NCBI GenBank assembly: GCA_024645145.1
Contig: JAHEGL010000022.1
Location: 1 to 7,349 of the forward strand
Origin: Planktotalea sp.
GTDB taxonomy: Bacteria > Pseudomonadota > Alphaproteobacteria > Rhodobacterales > Rhodobacteraceae
Direction of reading: 5' to 3'
DNA: 7,349 nt
This document shows positions 1-5,875 of the stretch, piece by piece (position 1 is the stretch's first letter; every line of letters begins with the position of its first letter). The notes below the pieces were generated by a model, which did no database searches, had not been told where the DNA came from, and saw only the letters and a list, made by a program, of their open reading frames with translations. The translations under genes were made by a program, and so were the position numbers.

Positions 1-306
1 TTTGGCGACACGCAAAGAAAATTCCGGCAGGTCAATCGTAATTAAGACGTCCGGCAGGGTCTGCACAACTTGATCTGCCGTTTGTGCAATGCGCGTTTTC
101 AAATGGCGGTACTGCGACAGGATCTCAGAGATCCCCATGATCGAAATCTCTTCCATCGGGAAGCGGCTTTTTAACCCTGCCTCGCTCATGCGCGCGCCGC
201 CGATACCATCAAACTCAACCTCTGGTACAAGGGTTTGCAAACCTTCCATCAAAGCCGCGCCAAGTTTGTCACCTGATGGTTCACCTGCAATGATAAACAC
301 GCGCAT
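1..306 (-). CDS. lpxB: Lipid-A-disaccharide synthase LpxB, N-terminal part (cut by window edge)
   Basis: LpxB is a GT19 glycosyltransferase at the inner face of the inner membrane. It joins UDP-2,3-diacylglucosamine to lipid X to give the beta-1,6 disaccharide 1-phosphate of lipid A. Only the first 102 codons are present; the frame is open to the window edge. Visible family landmarks are the N-terminal strand and glycine loop MRVFIIAGEPSGD (1-13), GIGGARM near residue 40, FPMEEISIMGISEIL in the 50s-60s, and PDVLITIDLPEFSLRVAK at the truncated end. The ATG lies 3 bp after the lpxI stop, in the same frame. AGGAC, nine bases upstream inside the lpxI 3' end, can serve as ribosome binding site, so lpxB is probably translated together with lpxI. 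The product LpxI makes is one of the two LpxB substrates, which fits the adjacency. Identification is firm; the remaining two thirds or so of the gene lies outside the window. Confidence 0.96.
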   Translation of the reverse strand, partial: MRVFIIAGEPSGDKLGAALMEGLQTLVPEVEFDGIGGARMSEAGLKSRFPMEEISIMGISEILSQYRHLKTRIAQTADQVVQTLPDVLITIDLPEFSLRVAK

Positions 307-309
307 TTC

Positions 310-1110
310 CTAAAAGTCCTGCGCAAACAGAGTGAGACCAGCAGCGTCAGCGATCCGGAGTGTTTCTTCTTTTTCCAGCACAATCACATTGCCAGCAGAT
401 AAAACAATGGCTGACACATTAGCAGCTTGCGCCGCCTTTACAGTTTCAGGGCCAATTGTTGGCATATCCACACGCAGGTCCTGTCCCTTTTTGGGCGCTT
501 TGACAAACACGCCACCGGTCTTGCGCAAATGTTTCGCAGTTCGACCCACAAAATCGAGCAAAGCATCAGTACCTTGAAGCGTTTCAATCCCAAGACAAAG
601 GCCATGTTCCACAACGACGCCCTGCCCGACATCCAATGGCGCAAGCGCATTCAAAATGTCGATTCCACGATATGCATCCGTCTTTGCCGTTTGGCTAAGG
701 GATGGCCCTGCGAGTAAACCTGCAGTCGCTGTCAGACTAGGGTCAATCTCATGCGCGCCGCGCACAGCAAAGCCTTGCTCTTCAAAAATCTCAATAACCA
801 AGCGCAACAAAGCATCATCCCCCCCTTGCATCGCGGCGATCAAGCGCGGTGCAAGGGCCGTCATCACATCATCAAATGCATGAGGATCGAGCGGTGGGCG
901 CGACATGGCTCCTGCCATCACAACCTCGTTCACATCTTGCTTCTTGAGAGCGTCGAACAACGCGCCCATTTTCTCGAAAGCAAACTCTTGAGGGGCTTTC
1001 ACCAAATCATGCGCCACGCCTGAAAAGCTGATTTGAACCGCGTCAGGACGCTTCTGCGCGAGCCTTAAAGGTAAACCACCAGAGCCGGAAAGAATGGCCA
1101 GCCGCGCCAT
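310..1110 (-). CDS. lpxI: UDP-2,3-diacylglucosamine pyrophosphatase LpxI (DUF1009 family)
   Basis: LpxI hydrolyses UDP-2,3-diacylglucosamine to lipid X and UMP, the fourth step of lipid A synthesis. It replaces the unrelated LpxH in most alphaproteobacteria. The protein (266 aa, the usual size) begins MARLAILSGSGGLPLRLAQ, the glycine-rich opening of the family. The C-terminal catalytic half carries FVKAPKKGQDLRVDMPTIGP (203-221 region), the most conserved stretch of the family; D211 and D215 lie in it, and I infer D215 to be the equivalent of the essential Asp of the Caulobacter enzyme. I chose ATG at 1110 because it gives the family-like N-terminus, follows the lpxA stop by one base and has a G-rich GGGTGGG upstream. 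A GTG at 1119 would add three residues (MGD) and overlap lpxA by 8 bp; it cannot be excluded. The position between lpxA and lpxB supports the call. Confidence 0.94.
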   Translation of the reverse strand: MARLAILSGSGGLPLRLAQKRPDAVQISFSGVAHDLVKAPQEFAFEKMGALFDALKKQDVNEVVMAGAMSRPPLDPHAFDDVMTALAPRLIAAMQGGDDALLRLVIEIFEEQGFAVRGAHEIDPSLTATAGLLAGPSLSQTAKTDAYRGIDILNALAPLDVGQGVVVEHGLCLGIETLQGTDALLDFVGRTAKHLRKTGGVFVKAPKKGQDLRVDMPTIGPETVKAAQAANVSAIVLSAGNVIVLEKEETLRIADAAGLTLFAQDF

Positions 1111-1111
1111 A

Positions 1112-1912
1112 TCACCCACCCGGAGTGAGGAAAGAACGATCCGTAGCGCCGGTCACAAATTCAACTATGTGATGCACGTATTGGCTGTCGCTGTCACCGC
1201 CCATGCGCTTTACGCGATCTTGAAAGGTTCCATCGCCTTGCGCCATCATTTGAAAGGCTGCGCGAAGTGCCATAATGTCTTGCCGTTCTACACCGCGACG
1301 TTTCAGGCCAACCAAGTTCAGCCCATCAAGCTGACCACGCGGCGCTTGAACAAGACCGTAAGGGATCACATCATTCGTCACCATCGTAACAGCGCCAATA
1401 ATCGCGCCTTTACCGATACGCACAAATTGATGAATTCCCGCAAGTCCGCCAATAATCACATCATCCTCGATGATGCAGTGACCCGCAACAGCGGCGCTAT
1501 TCACGACAATCACATTGTTGGCCAAAATAACATCATGGGCGATGTGACAGCCTGCCATCAACAAACAATCATCGCCAATCTTGGTCAAACCACCGCCGCC
1601 TTGAGTGCCTGTATTCACAGTAACATGCTCACGAATGCGGTTGCGCGCACCAATTTCGAGACGCGTGATCTCACCCCCAAATTTCTTGTCCTGCGGGATC
1701 TCTCCCACGACAGCAAAGGAAAACACGGTGCTCTCATCGCCAAGCTTTGTTTGGCCTTTGATGATCGCATGGCTCATCAACACGCATCGCGCGCCCATCT
1801 TTACGTCAGCGCCCACAAAACAGAATGCGCCAATCACGCAGCCTTCGCCGATGACTGCGCCATCTTCAATCACAGCACTGGCGTGAATGTCTGCGCTGGG
1901 GTGAATGCTCAT
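1112..1912 (-). CDS. lpxA: Acyl-ACP:UDP-N-acetylglucosamine O-acyltransferase LpxA
   Basis: LpxA transfers a 3-hydroxyacyl chain from ACP to the 3-OH of UDP-GlcNAc, the first step of lipid A synthesis, in the cytoplasm as a homotrimer. The 266-aa protein matches the usual length. Its first two thirds are hexapeptide repeats of the left-handed beta-helix (from [19 protein letters not shown] onward). Counting against E. coli LpxA, all key histidines are present one residue later: H123 and the catalytic base H126 in HIAHD, H145 in AGH, and H161 in GIHQF. GLKRRG (202-207) opens the C-terminal helical domain. The residue matching the E. coli acyl-length ruler G173 is A174 (see findings). The start codon overlaps the fabZ stop as ATGA, with no strong ribosome binding site of its own, so translation is probably coupled to fabZ. 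A long open frame on the opposite strand is a shadow of this gene. Confidence 0.97.
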   Translation of the reverse strand: MSIHPSADIHASAVIEDGAVIGEGCVIGAFCFVGADVKMGARCVLMSHAIIKGQTKLGDESTVFSFAVVGEIPQDKKFGGEITRLEIGARNRIREHVTVNTGTQGGGGLTKIGDDCLLMAGCHIAHDVILANNVIVVNSAAVAGHCIIEDDVIIGGLAGIHQFVRIGKGAIIGAVTMVTNDVIPYGLVQAPRGQLDGLNLVGLKRRGVERQDIMALRAAFQMMAQGDGTFQDRVKRMGGDSDSQYVHHIVEFVTGATDRSFLTPGG

Positions 1913-2367
1913 GCAGGCAAGTCCATCATTGCTGTGAACTCTGCTTCAGCCGCCATTTCACCATCTACGCTTGCGACGCCGGAAAACTTCCAGACCTTAC
2001 CGCCTGGTTTGCCACGCACAGTCGTCAAATCCATTTTGAGAACATCACCTGGGCCAACTTTGCGGCGGAATTTGCATTTGTCGATGGCCATAAAATAGAC
2101 CTTCATCTCTTTATCAGCCATATCGAGCGCCGTGCCCACCATGACCGCAGCAGTCTGCGCCATCGCTTCAACGATCGTAACGCCCGGCATGATTGGCAAA
2201 CCTGGGAAATGACCTTGGAAGTGTGGTTCATTCATCGTGACATTCTTGATGCCAACCGCCGTTTTCGTACCATCAATGTCTTGAACTTTATCCACCAACA
2301 AGAACGGATAGCGATGCGGCAAGATGCGTTGGATCAGTTGGATGTCAGCACTGAGAAGATCGCTCAT
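1909..2367 (-). CDS. fabZ: 3-hydroxyacyl-[ACP] dehydratase FabZ
   Basis: FabZ dehydrates 3-hydroxyacyl-ACP to trans-2-enoyl-ACP in fatty-acid elongation. Because it competes with LpxA (and LpxD) for 3-hydroxyacyl-ACP, it sets the balance between phospholipid and lipid A. The 152-aa hot-dog protein shows [11 protein letters not shown] (16-26), [11 protein letters not shown] (46-56) with catalytic H53, and [11 protein letters not shown] (61-71) with catalytic E67. Length is normal. The ATG is preceded by AAGGG about eight bases upstream. The gene follows skp after an 81-bp gap and overlaps lpxA by 4 bp at its end. The adjacency to lpxA is widespread and consistent with joint control of the hydroxyacyl pool. 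Confidence 0.97.
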   Translation of the reverse strand: MSDLLSADIQLIQRILPHRYPFLLVDKVQDIDGTKTAVGIKNVTMNEPHFQGHFPGLPIMPGVTIVEAMAQTAAVMVGTALDMADKEMKVYFMAIDKCKFRRKVGPGDVLKMDLTTVRGKPGGKVWKFSGVASVDGEMAAEAEFTAMMDLPA

Positions 2368-2448
2368 GAAAAGGCCCTTATGGTTTAGTTTGGTGTCCCC
2401 TTCGTCCTAGCAACTGCGCGAAAGCGGGGCAAGGTGCCAGCAGGTCTG
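2368..2448. other. Gap between skp and fabZ; no lpxD
   Basis: This 81-bp gap is the largest break between skp and lpxB. I see no convincing stem-loop with a U-run and no clear promoter hexamers. The only functional element I can support is the fabZ ribosome binding site (AAGGG) near its left end. In many proteobacteria lpxD sits exactly here; nothing resembling an lpxD remnant is visible. Transcription probably reads through. Confidence 0.5.
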
Positions 2449-3183
2449 TTAGTTGTCCGCAGGGACTTGTTCTTGGCTCGGATCAGGCACCGGTAAGGGC
2501 TCTGGCATCGGCTCAGGTAAGGGCTCTGGCATCGGCTCAGGTAAAGGTTCAGCCTCTGGTGTGCTATCTTCAACAGGTGCGAGCAATTCCTCTAGCGGTA
2601 TACCTTCACCCAGCCCTTCATCGATGCGTGCAATGGCTTGAAGTGTTACATCAGACGCATCAGCACTGACAAACACAGCGCGACGATCAAGAATAACACT
2701 GGCCCCCTTTTCTATCATCAAACGCTGCATATACGGAGCGATTGTAAACAAAAACCGCCGCTCAGCTTGCTCTGAAAGTTGTGTCAGGGTCTGGATTTTT
2801 TGATCTTGTTCGTTACGCGCGCCCGTGACTTTGACGTCAAACGCATCAGCGAGGTCGCGAAACTCTTCAGGGGTCATTGTTTCGCGTATATCTGTTAGCT
2901 CGCCCTCTTCTACAGCGAGCTCTTGCTCAATGCGCCGGTTTTCGGCCGCGAGCCGACGCCCACGTTCCGCAATCTCGCGAGAGAGGCTTTGGCCAAACTG
3001 CGTTTCCGAATACAGACGCTCACGTTGAATAGTTAGAACTGGAATTTCGGGTAAGGAGAACGAGTTGAGTTGCGCTGACGCCCCACTCGGGGCCGTCAGC
3101 GCAACTGCAAATAACATCAAAATAGACGAGCAAAATCCAGTGTTGCCGCGTCTTTTAGAACTTTGTTGAGATCGTAAGGTCAA
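2449..3183 (-). CDS. skp: Skp/OmpH-family periplasmic chaperone with Pro/Glu repeat tail
   Basis: Skp is a trimeric, tentacle-shaped periplasmic chaperone that keeps unfolded outer-membrane proteins soluble on the way to BamA. I start it at TTG 3183 (244 aa): AGGGAG lies seven bases upstream, and this start gives a good signal peptide with basic residues at 4-12, a hydrophobic core at about 17-31 and likely cleavage after ASA37. The mature part opens with the family strand IPVLTIQRERLYSETQFGQ (47-65). Charged, helical coiled-coil segments follow at about 66-155, and the closing strand GASVILDRRAVFVSADASDVT is at 160-180. Residues 207-235 form a Pro/Glu-rich tail built on two copies of PEPMPEPL, absent from the 161-aa E. 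coli protein. The first 29 bp overlap the end of bamA. The frame extends further upstream to 3333, but that part is bamA read in another frame. Family call firm, start fairly sure. Confidence 0.9.
   Translation of the reverse strand: MTLRSQQSSKRRGNTGFCSSILMLFAVALTAPSGASAQLNSFSLPEIPVLTIQRERLYSETQFGQSLSREIAERGRRLAAENRRIEQELAVEEGELTDIRETMTPEEFRDLADAFDVKVTGARNEQDQKIQTLTQLSEQAERRFLFTIAPYMQRLMIEKGASVILDRRAVFVSADASDVTLQAIARIDEGLGEGIPLEELLAPVEDSTPEAEPLPEPMPEPLPEPMPEPLPVPDPSQEQVPADN
2492..2550 (-). repeat. 24-bp in-frame tandem repeat in the 3' end of skp
   Basis: Two identical 24-bp units occupy 2492-2515 and 2516-2539. They are followed by an 11-bp partial third unit (2540-2550) with two substitutions. 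Each unit encodes the octapeptide PEPMPEPL on the minus strand. The length is a multiple of three, so gain or loss of a unit by replication slippage keeps the skp frame. Read directly from the sequence. Confidence 0.93.
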
Positions 3184-5503
3184 AGGTTTGCTCCCTGTCG
3201 CCAAATTCCTTGGAGAGCGCTTTGGTAAAGTTAAAGCGCAAAGGACCGATCGGCGTTTCCCAGAACAATGATGCACCCACCACCTGACGTGCGGCAAAGC
3301 CTTCATTAATGACATTCGCATTTGTCTGATCAAGCGACCAGAGCGAGCCTACGTCATAGAAAACACCGCCTGAAATACCGTACTCTTCCGGCAATCCAAG
3401 TGGGAATTCCGCTTCGAAACGCGCCACTGCAAACATATTACCACCAAGCGCATCATCCACATTGCCCGTCACTTCACGTGGGCCAATACCGCTCGGCTCA
3501 AAGCCGCGCATAATAGAAGAGCCCATAAAGAAGCGTTCCGTCGAGCGACCAGAACCACTGAGGAAGTTGATCGCCCCACCTTCTAGCGTCGCGCGCAAGG
3601 TCACTTCTTCGCTCGAGACTTTTGTCTGAGCAATGGCCTTCGCAGTGGTTTTTACAAAGCGATTGCTTTGATCCAAAACGCCAAAATCTTGGCCAAACTC
3701 AAGCAAAACGCCCGCATTCGGGTTCAAACCCGTGCGGCGGGTATCAAAGCTATAGCTGTAGCCAATCGAATTGGAATACTCGATCCCACGCGCGACTTCG
3801 TTGGCAATCAAAGCGCCGGCATTTGCCAAGAGGTCCGTCATTTCAGTCAGATCGAGCGTGTAGCGCAATTCCATTCGGCCATTTTCAGACACCGGAAAGT
3901 TGAACGAAGGTTGGAACTTACCAAGGTTGGTATCGTAGGTCGCGTTCAGATTGTCTGTCTCGATATAGTTCAGGACAAACCCAAAACGCAGATCACGACC
4001 CAAGAATGCGGGTTCGCCAAAGGTTAGTGAATACTCGCGATTATCGACGCCCGTGGCCGCGCTCAGGCCCAATTGCTGACCGCGTCCCAAGAAATTGCTT
4101 TCATTATATTTGATCAAAGCACCGGGACCCGTGGCACTGGAATACGTACCACCAAAGCTCAGCGAGCCGGTGGAGGTTTCTTCCACATCCACGTCAATGA
4201 CAACTTGATCCGGTGCAGAGCCTTCGCGCGCTTCAACATCTGCTTGACCGAAGAAGCCAAGGGCACGCACGCGTTCCGCGCTTTCGCGGATTTCACGTGG
4301 GTTAAACGGATCACCTTCGACAATTTTGAATTGGTTGCGCACAACACGGTCAAGCGTTGTCGCGTTACCCTCAATGTCGATACGCTCGACAAAGACGCGC
4401 GGACCACGGACCAATGCAAACTCAACATCCAAGGTCAAATCGCGATCATTTCGCGTCACGCGCGGCTCAACTCGTACGAAATCAAGTCCAAGTTTAATCG
4501 CCAGACGTTCAAGACGCGCAATGGAGTTTTCCACCAGCGATGGCGAATACACAACGCCGGGACGAATCTTTAGCGCAGCTTGGAACTCTGCCTCATCAGC
4601 ATTGGCAATTTCGGAAACTGTTGTAATTTCGCCGAATTTAAATTGTTGGCCTTCTTGTACGTTGAACGTCACGAAGAAACCGTCACGTTCACGCGCCAGT
4701 TCCGCGTTCACACTTGTTGTTCGAAAATCTACGTAGCCACGGCTCAGATAGAAATCGCGCAAAACTTGCTTGTCGAACTCAATTCGGTCTTCGGCAAATG
4801 TATCGCGCTTTACAAATGCGCGCAGCAAGCCAGCTTGCTTGGTATCCAAAACACGGCGCAAACGGCGGTCAGAATACACTTGGTTGCCAACAAAACCGAG
4901 ACGTTCGATTTCTGTTAGACCGCCCTCATAAATTTCAAACACCAGATCAACGCGGTTGTCAGAGCGGCGAATAATACGTGGACTGACAGTCGCGGTAAGA
5001 CGCCCCTGTTGGGAATACGCTGTTGCGATCTCTGCGGCGTCACGCTCTGCGGTGCTCGGATTAAACACGCGGCGCGCTTGGCTTTGCACGACAGTTGCCA
5101 AGTCGTCGTCCTTCAGACGGCGATTGCCTTCAAAATTGATCCGGTTGATCGTTGGGTATTCTGTTACTTTGATCACAAGACGGCTGCCCTGTGGTTCGAT
5201 GTCTACGCTTTCGAACAGACCGCTTTCCTGCAAACGCTGAAACGCGCCGTTCAGATCCGAGCCAGAAACGCTCTGACCGCGAGCGATTCCCGCATATGAC
5301 AGAATAGTCGATGGTTCGATGCGCTGGTTGCCTTCGATAGAAACAGAGTTAAACCGAAATTGCTGCGCCTCAGCGACGCTGGGCAAAGCGACGTAAGCTA
5401 CTGAAAACCCTAAGGCAATCGTCGCGATACCAGACCGAAGGGCATTTACTTTACGTGCTCGCATTGCGCGGCGTTTTTCACCACTTGCTTTTATATTGAT
5501 CAT
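3155..5503 (-). CDS. bamA: Outer-membrane protein assembly factor BamA (Omp85)
   Basis: BamA is the essential outer-membrane core of the BAM complex; it folds and inserts beta-barrel proteins delivered by Skp and SurA. The 782-aa protein has a long basic n-region (to about 24), a hydrophobic core and a likely cleavage site AEA46-Q47. Five POTRA domains follow, roughly 48-115, 116-193, 194-285, 286-370 and 371-446; recurring IEGN/FEGN/FVGN turns mark the start of several. The 16-strand barrel runs from about 450 to the end, with SFGGTYSS opening it. The conserved loop-6 motif is MRGF at 665-668 (VRGF in E. coli). The last strand ends TISTKF with the C-terminal Phe typical of the beta-signal. 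ATG 5503 gives a complete signal peptide; an internal Met14 would also leave one. The ribosome binding site is weak (GGAT). Followed by skp with a 29-bp overlap. Confidence 0.97.
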   Translation of the reverse strand: MINIKASGEKRRAMRARKVNALRSGIATIALGFSVAYVALPSVAEAQQFRFNSVSIEGNQRIEPSTILSYAGIARGQSVSGSDLNGAFQRLQESGLFESVDIEPQGSRLVIKVTEYPTINRINFEGNRRLKDDDLATVVQSQARRVFNPSTAERDAAEIATAYSQQGRLTATVSPRIIRRSDNRVDLVFEIYEGGLTEIERLGFVGNQVYSDRRLRRVLDTKQAGLLRAFVKRDTFAEDRIEFDKQVLRDFYLSRGYVDFRTTSVNAELARERDGFFVTFNVQEGQQFKFGEITTVSEIANADEAEFQAALKIRPGVVYSPSLVENSIARLERLAIKLGLDFVRVEPRVTRNDRDLTLDVEFALVRGPRVFVERIDIEGNATTLDRVVRNQFKIVEGDPFNPREIRESAERVRALGFFGQADVEAREGSAPDQVVIDVDVEETSTGSLSFGGTYSSATGPGALIKYNESNFLGRGQQLGLSAATGVDNREYSLTFGEPAFLGRDLRFGFVLNYIETDNLNATYDTNLGKFQPSFNFPVSENGRMELRYTLDLTEMTDLLANAGALIANEVARGIEYSNSIGYSYSFDTRRTGLNPNAGVLLEFGQDFGVLDQSNRFVKTTAKAIAQTKVSSEEVTLRATLEGGAINFLSGSGRSTERFFMGSSIMRGFEPSGIGPREVTGNVDDALGGNMFAVARFEAEFPLGLPEEYGISGGVFYDVGSLWSLDQTNANVINEGFAARQVVGASLFWETPIGPLRFNFTKALSKEFGDREQTFDLTISTKF

Positions 5504-5619
5504 TATACCGATCCAACCGACATCCCAGATACGCTCTGAGTAGCTCTATTGGTCGATGTTGTCAAAAGCACATAGGCTAATTTTCGCAAACACTCGAAAC
5601 AGTTAGCGCCTAGACGGTT
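5504..5619 (-). promoter_or_regulatory. Possible promoter for bamA (TTGACA at 5560-5565)
   Basis: On the minus strand a perfect TTGACA (5560-5565) is followed, after 17 bases, by TACTCA (5537-5542). This would start RNA near 5530, about 27 bases before the bamA ATG. Rhodobacterales promoters tend to keep the -35 TTG more strictly than the -10, so the poor -10 does not rule it out. The break between rseP and bamA is also the largest in the window, which makes it the best place for an internal promoter. This is inference from hexamer matching only. Confidence 0.35.
5576..5607 (-). other. Two-part stem-loop upstream of the bamA promoter candidate
   Basis: The RNA from the minus strand can fold with an outer 5-bp stem (GCTAA 5603-5607 with TTAGC 5576-5580), a small internal loop, and an inner 5-bp stem (TTTCG 5595-5599 with CGAAA 5582-5586) closed by an 8-base loop. 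No U-run follows, so it is not a standard intrinsic terminator. It begins 13 bp after the stop of the small ORF at 5620 and ends 11 bp before the TTGACA hexamer. It could be a 3'-end stabiliser or processing site, or chance. Confidence 0.3.
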
Positions 5620-5769
5620 CTACAAGATGAAGGGGTTAGCAAAGCTCACTGACGCGACATAGGCCGAAAGCGCGAGACAAAGTGCGAGCATACCGAAATA
5701 CAAAAAACGGTCCCAATTAAGCGACAGCAAGAAGCCAAGACTACGTGTACCAGAATGGATTAGTTGCAT
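5620..5769 (-). CDS. Candidate small single-pass membrane protein, 49 aa
   Basis: This short open frame lies between rseP and bamA in the same orientation. From ATG 5769 it encodes 49 residues: a short polar N-terminus (MQLIHSGTRS), then LGFLLSLNWDRFLYFG, then a hydrophobic stretch (about 21-44) able to span the membrane once, ending ANPFIL. A weak GAG-containing ribosome binding site (CGAGTGATGAC) precedes the ATG. The frame continues open further upstream to 5907, but that part overlaps the rseP end and reads as low-quality sequence. I recognise no family and assign no function. The protein-like pattern (polar start, NWDR, then a clean membrane segment), the strand and the otherwise unexplained 372-bp gap argue for a real gene. 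Shortness and a weak ribosome binding site argue against. By position it could be an accessory to RseP or BamA, but nothing shows that. Confidence 0.5.
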   Translation of the reverse strand: MQLIHSGTRSLGFLLSLNWDRFLYFGMLALCLALSAYVASVSFANPFIL

Positions 5770-5875
5770 GTCATCACTCGTTTTCAGAACGCTTTTGCGC
5801 CGGTTTTTTTGCTCTACTTGATAAATATTCGACAAATATGGCGAAAATTGGGCAGAAAGCAGCTTGTTTAGTGTC
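5770..5875. other. AT-rich spacer between rseP and the small ORF
   Basis: About 106 bp after the rseP stop. The part from 5800 to 5870 is clearly richer in A and T than the coding sequence around it (for example the ATATTTGTCGAATATTTATC run on the minus strand). I find no terminator hairpin with a T-run and no confident pair of promoter hexamers. A promoter for the small ORF and bamA could lie here, but I cannot point to it. Confidence 0.35.

Noticed and set aside
89..313. A 74-codon plus-strand frame opposite lpxB
   Set aside because: It is antisense to clear LpxB sequence with the glycine loop and PDVLITID motif.
1094..2098. A 334-codon open frame on the plus strand opposite lpxA and fabZ
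   Set aside because: It covers two firmly identified genes with all catalytic residues intact. Its translation is rich in His, Asn and Thr with no recognisable domain. It is the antisense shadow of their codon usage.
2411..2448. Possible terminator hairpin after skp
   Set aside because: The only pairings found were about 4 bp (for example GGCA-CCT-TGCC) and no T-run follows.
3184..3333. Upstream extension of skp by 50 codons to an ATG at 3333
   Set aside because: The extension lies wholly within bamA in another frame. It would bury the signal peptide in the interior and has no support beyond being open.
3668..4918. Several overlapping plus-strand frames of 90-166 codons opposite bamA
   Set aside because: They lie antisense to a continuous, domain-complete bamA and show no family features.
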